From positions 214,440 through 278,439 of the forward strand of contig NC_014387.1 in assembly GCF_000145035.1 (NCBI RefSeq): 64,000 bases of DNA. The letters run 5' to 3'. Source of the stretch: Butyrivibrio proteoclasticus B316. Lineage in GTDB: Bacteria > Bacillota > Clostridia > Lachnospirales > Lachnospiraceae. Below the pieces are notes generated by a model that saw nothing but the letters and a program-made list of their open reading frames with translations, did not search any database and was not told the DNA's origin. A program made the position numbers and the translations under genes. Positions within the stretch are counted from its first letter, which is position 1; each line of letters opens with the position of its first letter. Positions 52,389 through 61,486 of the stretch are shown here, one piece after another.

Positions 52389-54144
52389 TTGAGCCTCCTT
52401 CCTTATCTGCATGTTTTAGCAGATCATCGTACAGTCTTCCAAGAGACTGTTTATGGTGAGTGTTTTTCATCTGGTACATTCTGGCATCTGCAAGAAGATA
52501 AACGTCCTGAGCAGTAGCTGTATGATAAAATTTCTCGTCATGACTGTCTGCATAGCCATAGGATGCCGAGAATTTCAGATGAGTTTCCTTACTGTTCTTG
52601 TGTTTCATCAGGTCATCGAAGCATGAGATATCTCTTTGAAGACGCTCATCGTTAACATAAGGCAGTACTACAATAAATTCATCCCCGCCCATTCTGCCAA
52701 GAAGGGAGGCATCAGTAAAACTATTGGACAGGATATCAGCAAAATCACTTATCAGGCGGTCTCCTTCAAGATGCCCGAAGTTATCGTTTGTATATTTGAG
52801 ATAATCAAGGTCAATGCTGATGATGGTGTAATCACCGCTTAGTTCAGCCAAAGTAAGTTCACACCTTGAGCGATTTGCAAGAGAGGTCAGACTATCTGTG
52901 TAGGCAAGACCTTCAAGCTGCTGTTTCATGTTTGATTCATTTATGTATTCGATGCAGTGGAAGAAATAATTCAGAACAAGACACATCATGAACAGAAGCG
53001 CCCCTACAGTCAGGAAGTTAATGTTGGTATTCATTTCGCCTGAACTGAAATATTTTTTGATGTTGAATTTGACTATATCTATAACAGAGCATCCAAGGAA
53101 CAATAAAAGACCAAGGAGAAGCATATTGGTCGACATGCTTTTTGATCTGAATTCGTCCGGATATCTGTATCTTTTATAAACAGAACCCCCCAGTGAAGAA
53201 ATGACAAATATGCCTTCTGTAAGAGCAATCACATGAAGAGTAGTTACAAAATGGCAAATGTGTATAGTGTTGGTCAGATGAAGTATAGCTGTGGTAATTG
53301 CAAATCCGAAATTGATAATGCCGAGGATCATTGCTATTAAATGACCATTTATCTGCCTGGCTGTATAGAGGAATAAGAGAATTGAAGCGGGCAGCAGGAA
53401 TAAAGTGATGTATTCAAGGAAAGTATAGAAAGCTGCATTTTCAGTAAATAACCAGAAAAGATCGTTGAAGCATAGAATGTATAGTCCTAAAAGGACAGAA
53501 ATAACTCCGCTAAAAGTAATGCTGAGATCATGGTTTCCTCTGTACATAAGGATAGGAGATATGATAATCATCATATATCCGAACATGACAAGGAATACGG
53601 CAATAAAAAGTGCAAGTCTGTTACTTTGCGATATATCTCTTGCAATGTCCTCGATATATCCAAGAATGATTGGAGATATGCCGGAAAAAGCCTCATTTTC
53701 CTGAGGTGTTATGATAATTGTCAGTTCTTTTCCGGGATAGTCTTTTGGGAGAAGAACAAAATGCTGCTTTTTGGGAAGCATCTGTTTTTTTTCGACATAG
53801 TCCCAGCCATAGGAATAGATTGACTCTCCATCCAGCAGGACATCAACAGTAGATAGTATGCTTCTGAAATGAATAGTGACGGGATCAATATCATACTTAT
53901 CAAGTGTTCTGGTAAGAGTGATCACATCACCAATATTAGCAATTCCTATATCTGCCAGGGACAACTGCTCAGGAGTGTAGGTTTTATCTGCATGAGTAAC
54001 AGTCCAGCCGTCTTCAAGCTGGACTAAGTCATAATTCATGGGAGATTTGAAACTGTCTGTTCCAAGGAAGGCAATAGCCAACCCCATTATGAGAACTGCA
54101 CATAATGTCAGAAGGATAGTTCTGATCCTGCGTTTTGTTTTCAC
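52378..54144 (-). CDS. Membrane GGDEF protein (predicted diguanylate cyclase), paralog A
   Basis: This 588-aa protein has the same layout as the next gene: N-terminal anchor, extracytoplasmic beta-sandwich (FRSILSTVDVLLDGESIYSYG, about 90-110), about seven membrane helices and a GGDEF domain with RMGGDEFIVVLP. Signature-site residues are intact; the I-site position reads TDAS, so feedback inhibition is unlikely. It begins with GTG 7 bases after AGGAGG. The tandem arrangement suggests local duplication followed by divergence of the sensor domain. Confidence 0.88.
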   Translation of the reverse strand: MKTKRRIRTILLTLCAVLIMGLAIAFLGTDSFKSPMNYDLVQLEDGWTVTHADKTYTPEQLSLADIGIANIGDVITLTRTLDKYDIDPVTIHFRSILSTVDVLLDGESIYSYGWDYVEKKQMLPKKQHFVLLPKDYPGKELTIIITPQENEAFSGISPIILGYIEDIARDISQSNRLALFIAVFLVMFGYMMIIISPILMYRGNHDLSITFSGVISVLLGLYILCFNDLFWLFTENAAFYTFLEYITLFLLPASILLFLYTARQINGHLIAMILGIINFGFAITTAILHLTNTIHICHFVTTLHVIALTEGIFVISSLGGSVYKRYRYPDEFRSKSMSTNMLLLGLLLFLGCSVIDIVKFNIKKYFSSGEMNTNINFLTVGALLFMMCLVLNYFFHCIEYINESNMKQQLEGLAYTDSLTSLANRSRCELTLAELSGDYTIISIDLDYLKYTNDNFGHLEGDRLISDFADILSNSFTDASLLGRMGGDEFIVVLPYVNDERLQRDISCFDDLMKHKNSKETHLKFSASYGYADSHDEKFYHTATAQDVYLLADARMYQMKNTHHKQSLGRLYDDLLKHADKEGGSNEK

Positions 54145-54204
54145 CCACAGACCTCCTATTGTCTACCTTATAGTATACAGCTAACTGATAATAAAAACAC
54201 TTAA

Positions 54205-54252
54205 TAAAATATAAAAAGGCCAACACAATCTATGAAAGAATGTGTTGGCCTT
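54205..54252 (-). terminator. Intrinsic terminator after the TPM gene (minus strand)
   Basis: AAGGCCAACACA (54216-54227) pairs with TGTGTTGGCCTT (54241-54252). On the minus strand it is followed by TTTTATATTTTATT. It ends the three-gene cluster 54264-57421. Confidence 0.88.
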
Positions 54253-54263
54253 GTAAAATTTTT

Positions 54264-55130
54264 TTAAAAATGTCCTGAACTTCCACCGTGACTGGAGCCT
54301 GAACTTGAGACGTGGAAAGAACTTCCACCGCCGCTATTAGAGTTATTTTCCGGAATTTTGGTCCTGGAAGTTGATGATCTTATGTAAGTATCTGTATGAA
54401 GCCCCATATGGAGTCCGTTGTGAATCTGGTAACCTGCTGCGTTTACACTTGCCTTGACTGATTTCAAATCCAAAGACATGATGCCAATTGGAATAAATCC
54501 AATTACAAGTCCAATTAGAATGCATATCAGTAATGCCCTTGTAACGGCAGCAGGACTTGTGTCCTTGTAGTCCACGTCATATGGAGTGCCTTCTTCATAG
54601 AGAGTGAAGTATCTCTCAGATACATCTATGAAGGCCTTGAAGGCATCGTAATAATCGTCGTCACGCAGATACGGGATCATTTCATCCATTAGTTCTTCCT
54701 GACCATAATCAGTAAAAACATAGGCAGCAGTTCCATGAGTTGAAATTGCCCATTCCCTGTCTTCCATGCTGAGCATAAAGAGAATACCTGAGCCGTCATA
54801 ATCTGCCTGAAAGCCGTTATAGTCAAAATAGTCATCTGCATAATCCTGAATAGAACCACGGTGAGAATTAACAGTCAGGATGGCGACATTTGCCTGATGG
54901 GTCGAGCTGATACTGTTCAGAAGACCAAGTATTTCCTGCTTCTCAGAAGCTGTTAAGAGCTCTGCATTATCAAGAAGTCTCTCTTTTTGTCTCGTGGATG
55001 GCATGACGTAGTCATCCCACAATTGTCCGTCACTTGCAAAAGATGTGACAGTCGGAACACAAAAAGCAGCAATCATGATGGCAAGAAGCGCTAAAGCTAT
55101 TTTTTTGTGTATTTTGATAATTATTCTCAT
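54264..55130 (-). CDS. TPM-domain membrane protein (YdjH-like)
   Basis: This 288-aa protein has a signal peptide (to about SFASDG) and an extracytoplasmic TPM domain (about 50-170; LLDNAELLTASEKQEILGLL, DGSGILFMLSMEDREWAIST). A membrane helix follows (about 190-212; LLICILIGLVIGFIPIGI), then a Ser/Gly/His-rich tail (SSGSSHGGSSGHF). It is third after the SPFH and zinc-ribbon genes, the gene set of B. subtilis ydjGHI, where YdjG and YdjH anchor the SPFH protein YdjI. No pspA homologue lies here. The ribosome site is weak. Confidence 0.82.
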   Translation of the reverse strand: MRIIIKIHKKIALALLAIMIAAFCVPTVTSFASDGQLWDDYVMPSTRQKERLLDNAELLTASEKQEILGLLNSISSTHQANVAILTVNSHRGSIQDYADDYFDYNGFQADYDGSGILFMLSMEDREWAISTHGTAAYVFTDYGQEELMDEMIPYLRDDDYYDAFKAFIDVSERYFTLYEEGTPYDVDYKDTSPAAVTRALLICILIGLVIGFIPIGIMSLDLKSVKASVNAAGYQIHNGLHMGLHTDTYIRSSTSRTKIPENNSNSGGGSSFHVSSSGSSHGGSSGHF

Positions 55131-55159
55131 AAGTTGTAATGATACCTAAATATTTGATT

Positions 55160-56221
55160 TTAGATTATAAAGTAATAAACCAAAAATGAAATAAGAGTGC
55201 CTATTGCTGCGAACGGTATATAGTATTTGATTGCCTGAAGCCAGCTAAATGGCAGGTTTCCAACAAATTTACCGGATTGACCGTTCATGGCAAATAAGTA
55301 ATTTTCACCTTTCCAGGTTGTGTTTAGTATATACACAGGATACATAGCATACTTGTAGGATGAACTTACAACCCCGGTATTCTCCCTAAGTGACCTGAGA
55401 CCGGAATAACCGTTAATGGTAGCCTTGAAATCAGATATTATGGAGGCTTTGATCCTGTCCATAGCACGTGGTTTCATGGCATCTGCCGGATTGTTGTATT
55501 TATTTGCCAAAAAGCCGGCGAGATATCCCATATTAAAGGGAACCATCTCGTTGTGATCAAATGGTTCTAGGGATTCCATGAGATCATCAGGCATTTCCTT
55601 GGAACCATCTACAGGCACAAAGGCAAAGTCCTCTGTTCCGGATCTCTTTACATCATAGTATTTGGTTTCTGTGTATATATACTTGCTGTCCTGCCAGGTT
55701 CTGACCTTGGTGCCTTCATAGGAACCGTCAAAGCTCATGGTGGCGTCAAACAGCCAGAAAGGAACATAAACACCCTTGATTTCATCTATATGGTTTTCAT
55801 CCAGAAAGACCTTTGGAACAAGTTTTTTGGATTTTACATGTTCTCTGTAGGTTTTCATGGCGTCTTCTTTTGTGCATTTAAAAGGAATTATGTAGTCAGG
55901 TTTAAACTGTCCTGAGAACTTCTCGCTTACAACGACGTTGTTACTGCAGAAGGGGCACTTGGTTGAACCAAGTGATTCTGTCGTGAGAATCTCACCACCA
56001 CAGGAGCCGCATTTATAGATATACAGTTGTTGTCCGTCATCAGTTGTATTTTCGTTTGTATATTCGTCTGCAAGCTCTCCGGTACTGGACGAGTTGTGGT
56101 TAGCTACATAATCCTTGACGTCAAACTCAGAATCGCAAAAAGGACATTTAAGTTTCTGAGTCTTGGGATTAAATTCCATTGCCCCGCCACAAGCGGGGCA
56201 TTCATATTCATGTAAAGCCAT
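55160..56221 (-). CDS. Zinc-ribbon membrane protein (YdjG-like)
   Basis: This 353-aa protein carries two zinc ribbons: CPACGG with CPFCDS (about 8-30) and CGSCGG with CPFCSN (about 71-92). A conserved soluble domain (PDYIIPFKCTKEDAMKTY, GVYVPFWLFDATM) and one C-terminal membrane helix (IPFAAIGTLISFLVYYFII) follow. Such proteins are often mislabelled as TFIIB or helicase zinc fingers. The layout and neighbours match YdjG of the ydjGHI membrane-stress module. AGAGGAAC precedes the ATG. It lies 27 bases after the SPFH gene. Confidence 0.82.
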   Translation of the reverse strand: MALHEYECPACGGAMEFNPKTQKLKCPFCDSEFDVKDYVANHNSSSTGELADEYTNENTTDDGQQLYIYKCGSCGGEILTTESLGSTKCPFCSNNVVVSEKFSGQFKPDYIIPFKCTKEDAMKTYREHVKSKKLVPKVFLDENHIDEIKGVYVPFWLFDATMSFDGSYEGTKVRTWQDSKYIYTETKYYDVKRSGTEDFAFVPVDGSKEMPDDLMESLEPFDHNEMVPFNMGYLAGFLANKYNNPADAMKPRAMDRIKASIISDFKATINGYSGLRSLRENTGVVSSSYKYAMYPVYILNTTWKGENYLFAMNGQSGKFVGNLPFSWLQAIKYYIPFAAIGTLISFLVYYFII

Positions 56222-56248
56222 AAGTTCCTCTGCTGATAAATGATTGCT

Positions 56249-57421
56249 TTATTGTCTTGGAGCACCGCAGTTAGTGCAGAAGTTTCCGGAATTAGCTGTG
56301 CCGCAAGAGCATGTCCATGCGCCGGTAGCTGGTCTTGGCTTACCGCAGTTAGTGCAGAAATTGCCGCTGTTAGGTGCGCCGCAAGAGCATGTCCATGTTG
56401 CACCGGGAGCTGCCATCTGAGGAGCCTGCTGCTGTCCCATAGCAAAGAGATTCTGCGCGTTCATGCCGCCAGCCTGCTGAGCCATGTTCATTCCGGCAAA
56501 TGCCATCATAGGGCCTGTTGCTGTGTTCTTGGCAGCATCCTGCATAGCCTGAGCCTGAGCACTTGCAATAGTAGCTGCAGCCATATTTGGATTTCTAAGA
56601 GCGCCTGCTCTCTGGAGTTCCTTGATAGTTTTCTCATCTTCTTCAGAAGCTGTAACTGAGCTTACACCGAAGTTTGAAATCTTGATTCCATAGAACTCAG
56701 TCCACTTCTGTGAAAGAACTTCGTTAAGAGCATCAGCAATCTCTGTTGTGTGTCCTGGAAGAGCACTGTAACGGATGCCCATAGTTGAAATCTTGGCAAA
56801 TGCTGGCTGAAGGGCTGTCAGAAGCTCTGACTTGAGCTGAGACTCGATTCTGTCTCTTGTAAATTCACCCTCAACATTGCCGCAAAGATTCTTATAGAAA
56901 AGAACAGGGTCAACAATCTTGTAGCTGTATTCGCCATGGCACTTAAGGCTAACGTCCATGTCAAGTCCGATATTTGTGTCAACTACGCGGAAAGGCACAG
57001 GATTAACTGTTCCGTATTTGTTGCCCAGAATATCTTTGGTATTAACAAAATAAACACGCTGATCCTTGGCTGTAGCACCGCCAAAACCAAGTCTCTTTCC
57101 AAACTGCTTGAAGGAATTAACAATATTCTCTCCAAGATCGCCATAAAAGATTGAAGGCTCTGTAGAAACGTCATAAACAAATTCGCCTGCTTCAGCACAG
57201 ATTTCAGTGATCTGTCCCTGATCAACAAGGATCATGCACTGTCCTTCATTAACGGCAATGATAGAACCATTAGAAATAATGTTCTCATTACCCTTTCCTG
57301 CCTTCTTGATACCCTTTGTCATAAGCACATCGCTTGAAAGAGCAGGACAGTAAAAATAATCTCTCCACTGATCAGCAAGAACGCTACCACCAGCAACAAG
57401 AGCTGCCTGTAAAAGTCCCAT
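56249..57421 (-). CDS. SPFH-domain protein with tandem zinc ribbons (YdjI-like)
   Basis: This 390-aa protein starts with an SPFH/virion-core-like domain (about 25-275; GSIIAVNEGQCMILVDQGQI, FYGIKISNFGVSSVTASEED). An Ala/Met/Gln-rich linker follows, then two nearly identical zinc ribbons at the C terminus, each with CSCG, NSGNFC and TNCG. The ribbon DNA looks duplicated. In B. subtilis YdjI is a soluble SPFH protein recruited to the membrane by YdjGH and interacting with PspA. By analogy this is a scaffold for membrane-stress responses. AAAGGAGATAG precedes the ATG. It leads the minus-strand operon. Confidence 0.85.
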   Translation of the reverse strand: MGLLQAALVAGGSVLADQWRDYFYCPALSSDVLMTKGIKKAGKGNENIISNGSIIAVNEGQCMILVDQGQITEICAEAGEFVYDVSTEPSIFYGDLGENIVNSFKQFGKRLGFGGATAKDQRVYFVNTKDILGNKYGTVNPVPFRVVDTNIGLDMDVSLKCHGEYSYKIVDPVLFYKNLCGNVEGEFTRDRIESQLKSELLTALQPAFAKISTMGIRYSALPGHTTEIADALNEVLSQKWTEFYGIKISNFGVSSVTASEEDEKTIKELQRAGALRNPNMAAATIASAQAQAMQDAAKNTATGPMMAFAGMNMAQQAGGMNAQNLFAMGQQQAPQMAAPGATWTCSCGAPNSGNFCTNCGKPRPATGAWTCSCGTANSGNFCTNCGAPRQ

Positions 57422-57552
57422 AACTATCTCCTTTCATACATACCCATATTCTGTTTGATAAAATTACCTAAGCAACTAATATTTTCGCACACTTTAGCTC
57501 AAAATGCACCTTTTTTGTGATAAATAAAGGCGTAATAGTGTATCATTGTTTT

Positions 57553-59160
57553 ATGGAAAAAAATAAGTTGCTTATTACTATTAATACAAATGGAAAAAAG
57601 ATAAGGTTGCAAGCTCCCAAAAGGCGACAGCTCAAGGGGCTTTTAAGTGATGCTGGCGTGCAATATGTGCTTCCCTGCGGCGGCCTCGGCAGATGCGGAA
57701 AATGCAGAGTCAGATTTCTCAGCGGAGCTCCGGATGTGAATTCTCTTGATAAGTCTTTTTTGACGGAAAAAGAGATATCTGATGGCTTCAGACTTATGTG
57801 CAGATGCATTGTTACAAGTGACTGTGAAATTGTTCTTGATGATGTGGCTGTCAAAGAGGAAGAAATTGAAGTTAAGAAAAGCTTTGAAATCAGAGTAAAG
57901 CAGCCTCTTGATGAAAAAGACATAACCGGATGGGGCATAGCTGTTGATATCGGGACAACAACCTTGGAAGCTATGCTTGTAGGAATGAATGATGAAAAGA
58001 CCAGACAGGTCTTTGATATTGTTTCCGGGATAAATCATCAGAGGAAATACGGCGCAGATGTAATAGCAAGGATTTCTGCAGCGGCAGGAGGAGATGGAGA
58101 AAAGCTCTGTCAGAGTATTCGGGAAGATATTAAGACTCTAATTGTGGAACTGGTTAATGGAAGAGAAGTTAATAAGCTTGATTATATCTGCATCACTGGC
58201 AATACGACGATGCTTCATCTTCTAAGAGGTTATGATGTGGCGGGACTTGGAGAGTATCCCTATAAGGCGGTAAATCTTGATGTGGAAAATATAAGTGCGT
58301 GGGAACTTTTAGGTGACCTGTCAGAAAAAGACTTTCCGTATTTATCAGAAACCAGAGCTGTACTGATGCCCGGAATATCAGCTTTTGTCGGTGCAGATAT
58401 AGTGTCGGGTATCGATGCTATAAGTATGACAAAGATGAAGCACAAGGCTTTATTTGTGGATCTTGGAACAAATGGCGAGATGGCTTATTGGGACGGACAC
58501 AAGCTTTTTGTGACCTCTACGGCAGCGGGGCCTGTATTTGAAGCAGGAGGAATTGTATGTGGGACAGCAGCTATCCCGGGAGCAATCTATGGAGTCCATA
58601 TTGAGGAAAAAGATGGCAAGTACAAGGTAGAGCTTGAAACAATCAAAAATAAGGAGCCCTCCGGAATTTGTGGAAGCGGCGTTTTAGAGGCTGTTTCAGA
58701 ACTTGTCAGAAACAGGATAGTTGATGAAACAGGTCTTTTGACCAAAGAGTATTTCGAGACCGGTTTTCCGCTTACAGATGGAGAAAACGGGATCAGGATT
58801 TATCAGAGCGACATCAGGAATGTCCAGCTTGGCAAGGCGGCAATAGCAGCGGCCTGGAGTCAGCTACTTGGAGAAACAGACCCTGAGTATATAGAAATAA
58901 GCGGTGGATATTCAAGCAGCTTTGACGCAAAAAAAATTAAATATCTTAAGCTCTTTCCGCAGAATTCCAAGATTGTGCTTGGTGCGTCAAATGCGGCGCT
59001 TGTGGGATGCATGTATCTTTTGACAGATCTTTTGACGAGCAGGGAAGCCGGTGATAAGGCTGTTAAGAGACTGCAGAAGATAGCGGAAACTGCGCAGGTA
59101 GTGGAACTTGTAAACAAAGCAGATTTTGCAGAAAAATATGTGGAAGCTATGAGTTTTTGA
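57553..59160 (+). CDS. RACo-like ferredoxin/ASKHA protein (DUF4445, corrinoid-protein reactivator type)
   Basis: This 535-aa protein joins an N-terminal 2Fe-2S ferredoxin domain (Cys42, Cys48, Cys51 in CGGLGRCGKC, then a cysteine at 83 or 85) to an actin-like ATPase fold (DIGTTTLEAML near 137, CITGNTTMLHL, DLGTNGEMAYWDG, GICGSGVLEAV, ISGGYSSSFD). The family member RACo reduces inactive corrinoid-methyltransferase partners using ATP. No corrinoid protein or methyltransferase gene is in the window, so its partner is unknown. ATG 57553 was chosen; no good ribosome site is seen and a longer start at 57517 exists. Confidence 0.87.
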   Translation: MEKNKLLITINTNGKKIRLQAPKRRQLKGLLSDAGVQYVLPCGGLGRCGKCRVRFLSGAPDVNSLDKSFLTEKEISDGFRLMCRCIVTSDCEIVLDDVAVKEEEIEVKKSFEIRVKQPLDEKDITGWGIAVDIGTTTLEAMLVGMNDEKTRQVFDIVSGINHQRKYGADVIARISAAAGGDGEKLCQSIREDIKTLIVELVNGREVNKLDYICITGNTTMLHLLRGYDVAGLGEYPYKAVNLDVENISAWELLGDLSEKDFPYLSETRAVLMPGISAFVGADIVSGIDAISMTKMKHKALFVDLGTNGEMAYWDGHKLFVTSTAAGPVFEAGGIVCGTAAIPGAIYGVHIEEKDGKYKVELETIKNKEPSGICGSGVLEAVSELVRNRIVDETGLLTKEYFETGFPLTDGENGIRIYQSDIRNVQLGKAAIAAAWSQLLGETDPEYIEISGGYSSSFDAKKIKYLKLFPQNSKIVLGASNAALVGCMYLLTDLLTSREAGDKAVKRLQKIAETAQVVELVNKADFAEKYVEAMSF

Positions 59161-59235
59161 GGTATTATGATATAGGTGTTAAAAGTCAAAAATATACATC
59201 ATAAGGTGTTTTAAGAGAAATGAAAGAGGTTTTAT

Positions 59236-59406
59236 ATGATTTGTGATACTTGTGCAAATTATGCATATGATGATGACTGGGAATGTTACGTATGTATGGT
59301 CAATATGGATGAGGATGACTATGGCCGCATGGTAGCTGGCGGTAATAAGGAGTGCCCATATTATCAGGATGGCGATGAGTACAAGGTTGTAAGGCATCAG
59401 ATGTGA
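59236..59406 (+). CDS. DUF6472-like 56-aa cysteine-rich protein
   Basis: This very short gene encodes a 56-aa acidic protein with Cys3, Cys6, Cys17, Cys20 and Cys40, beginning MICDTCANYAYDDDWECYVC and ending DEYKVVRHQM. Spacing suggests a small metal-binding knuckle. The text matches my memory of the DUF6472 family found in Lachnospiraceae. GAAAGAGG precedes the ATG by 6 bases. It lies 75 bases after the RACo-like gene and is probably cotranscribed; a functional link between the two is possible but unproven. Confidence 0.8.
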   Translation: MICDTCANYAYDDDWECYVCMVNMDEDDYGRMVAGGNKECPYYQDGDEYKVVRHQM

Positions 59407-59436
59407 CTATTGCGTATAAGCGAGTGCATAATAGTC
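59405..59436. repeat. Inverted repeat before the sugar ABC operon
   Basis: GACTATT (59405-59411) pairs with AATAGTC (59430-59436), extendable through GC/GC with a 2-nt bulge. It overlaps the stop of the DUF6472 gene and lies 41 bases before the ATPase start. There is no T run. It may be an operator or a weak attenuator. Confidence 0.35.
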
Positions 59437-59477
59437 ATTAGAATAAGTAGTGTCAATATTTGATGGAGGAGCATGTA

Positions 59478-60572
59478 ATGAAAGTAACACTGGAGCACGT
59501 TACCAAACGTTTTCCTAATAGAAATAAGAAAATTAAAGAGGACGTCATTGCTGTTAACGACTTTAACTTTGAGATTCCTGATGGCAAGCTTATAGGTCTT
59601 TTGGGTCCTTCAGGCTGTGGAAAGAGTACAGCGCTTAACCTTATCTGCGGACTTGAGAAGCCTACAGAAGGAAGGATCATTTTTGGAGATACGGATGTGA
59701 CAGACCTTCCGCCGCAGCACAGAGGAGTGGGACTGGTTTTTCAGAATTATGCTCTTTATCCGCACCTTACTGTCCGTGAGAATATCAGATTCCCGCTTGA
59801 GAACTTTAGAGGCGACAAGAAGCTCTCCAAGGAAGAAATGGAAGAAAAAGTTTTAGAGGCGGCAAGACTTGTGCAGATTGAGGAACTTCTGGACAGAAGG
59901 CCAAGTGAGATGTCTGGCGGTCAGCAGCAGAGAGTTGCTATTGCAAGAGCGCTGGTAAAAAGGCCTCAGGTGCTTCTTTTGGATGAGCCACTCTCAAACC
60001 TTGACGCGAGACTTCGCCTTCAGACCAGAGAGGAACTTAAGAGAATACAGCTTGAGACCGGTATTACAACTGTTTTTGTAACTCATGATCAGGAAGAGGC
60101 CATGAGCATTTGTGATACCATCGTTGTTATGAAAAATGGAGTTTTGCAGCAGATGGGAGATCCTCAGAGGATCTACGATGAGCCGATAAATCTTTTTGTT
60201 GCAAGCTTTTTGGGAACTCCGCAGATCAATACCTTTAAAGGAAGGATTGCAGACGGCGGGGTATATATTGGCGATGCAAGAGTCCTTGACGCCGGTGGCG
60301 TTTCTGACAGAAATGTGTCCGTATCCATCAGACCGGAAGGCTTTATTGTTGATGAAAACGGGCCGCTTGAATGCGAATTTGTAAACCGCGAAGTAATGGG
60401 AAGAGACACAAGCTACGTGGCTAAGCACCCGCTTTTTGTAGGTGAGAATATCAGAGCCATCATTCCATCAGAAGTAGTCAGTACCGGAGTTGACGGCAAG
60501 ATAAGATTTTCACTTAAACCGTCCAAAGTTCATGTTTTTGATGAGAATACCAATGAGAGGATAATCCTATGA
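59478..60572 (+). CDS. msmK: Sugar ABC importer ATPase, MsmK/UgpC type
   Basis: This 364-aa ATPase powers carbohydrate import. Walker A is GPSGCGKST (43-51), the signature MSGGQQQRVAIARAL, Walker B LLLDEPLSNLDARLR and the switch histidine FVTHDQEEAMSI. A C-terminal TOBE/OB region (about 240-360) with DRNVSVSIRPEGF is present, typical of MalK/MsmK/UgpC. GGAGGAG precedes ATG 59478. It shares ATGA with the next permease. MsmK/MsmX proteins often serve several importers, and the importer at 16501-20356 has no ATPase of its own. Confidence 0.94.
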   Translation: MKVTLEHVTKRFPNRNKKIKEDVIAVNDFNFEIPDGKLIGLLGPSGCGKSTALNLICGLEKPTEGRIIFGDTDVTDLPPQHRGVGLVFQNYALYPHLTVRENIRFPLENFRGDKKLSKEEMEEKVLEAARLVQIEELLDRRPSEMSGGQQQRVAIARALVKRPQVLLLDEPLSNLDARLRLQTREELKRIQLETGITTVFVTHDQEEAMSICDTIVVMKNGVLQQMGDPQRIYDEPINLFVASFLGTPQINTFKGRIADGGVYIGDARVLDAGGVSDRNVSVSIRPEGFIVDENGPLECEFVNREVMGRDTSYVAKHPLFVGENIRAIIPSEVVSTGVDGKIRFSLKPSKVHVFDENTNERIIL

Positions 60573-61459
60573 AAAAGAATCTGACTGCCTGGCTGTGTCT
60601 TTTACCGGCCATAGCTTTCCTTGGAGTATTCATGGTGTATCCTCTTATCGATGTATTTGTTTACTCCTTTGAGGAAGGATATAATTTCGCATCCCAGACC
60701 TTCTGGGGAACCGGATTATATAACTATTCTTATGTTCTTCATGATCCATACTTTATTCAGGCTCTCAAGAACACCTTCATAATCGTTATAATCACTGTCC
60801 CTTTATCTACGGGGATAGCTCTTTTGATATCTCTTGAACTTAGTTCTATCAAGGCTTTGAGAGATTTTTTCCAGACTGTATATTTCCTGCCCTATGTTAC
60901 AAATACACTGGCTGTAGGTCTTGTTTTCATGATCCTGTTTAAAAAGACAGCGTATTCGGACGGACTTATTTCTCTTTTGATCCAGCTATTTGGCGGACCA
61001 TCAGTTGATTTTATTGACGGACCTTACTGGGCCAAGATGTTTGTAATGTGCTTTTATACCATTTGGATCGTTATGCCATTTAAGATATTGATCCTTACAA
61101 GTGCGCTGGCTTCAGTAAATCCTATGTATTACAAAGCTGCTGAAGTTGATGCAACTCCAAAGTGGAGAATCTTTTATAAGATCACGCTTCCAATGATATC
61201 TCCAATGGTTTTCTACCTTGTGATCACTGGATTTATCGGAGCTTTCAAGGCATATAGCGATGAAGTGGCTCTTTTTGGAACAGATCTTAATGCAGCAGGT
61301 ATGAATACAATTGTCGGATACGTGTATGATATGCTCTACGGTAATAGCGGAGGCTATCCTTCCTATGCGTCGGCAGCAGCTCTTATCCTCTTCGCAATCG
61401 TATTTACTATCACAACCATCAACTTGATGGTCAGCAGAAAGACTGTATATTATCAATAA
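60569..61459 (+). CDS. Sugar ABC importer permease, UgpA/LacF type
   Basis: This 296-aa permease has six membrane segments and the EAA loop MYYKAAEVDATPKWRIFYKITLPM (about 188-211). It starts inside the stop of the ATPase gene (ATGA overlap), so it is translationally coupled. It partners with the next permease and the lipoprotein at 62383. Substrate is unknown; family members import glycerol phosphate, lactose or oligosaccharides. Confidence 0.92.
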   Translation: MKKNLTAWLCLLPAIAFLGVFMVYPLIDVFVYSFEEGYNFASQTFWGTGLYNYSYVLHDPYFIQALKNTFIIVIITVPLSTGIALLISLELSSIKALRDFFQTVYFLPYVTNTLAVGLVFMILFKKTAYSDGLISLLIQLFGGPSVDFIDGPYWAKMFVMCFYTIWIVMPFKILILTSALASVNPMYYKAAEVDATPKWRIFYKITLPMISPMVFYLVITGFIGAFKAYSDEVALFGTDLNAAGMNTIVGYVYDMLYGNSGGYPSYASAAALILFAIVFTITTINLMVSRKTVYYQ

Positions 61460-61486
61460 ATTGTCATAATAAGGAATCGGTTAGAT

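Noticed and set aside
55160..56221. Zinc-ribbon protein considered as a TFIIB or PriA-type DNA-binding factor
   Set aside because: The C-terminal membrane helix and the SPFH/TPM neighbours fit the YdjG type; only the ribbons resemble TFIIB.
56240..56659. Plus-strand open frame opposite the SPFH zinc ribbons
   Set aside because: Its repeated CAARACPC text is the complement of the duplicated ribbons; it is not an independent gene.
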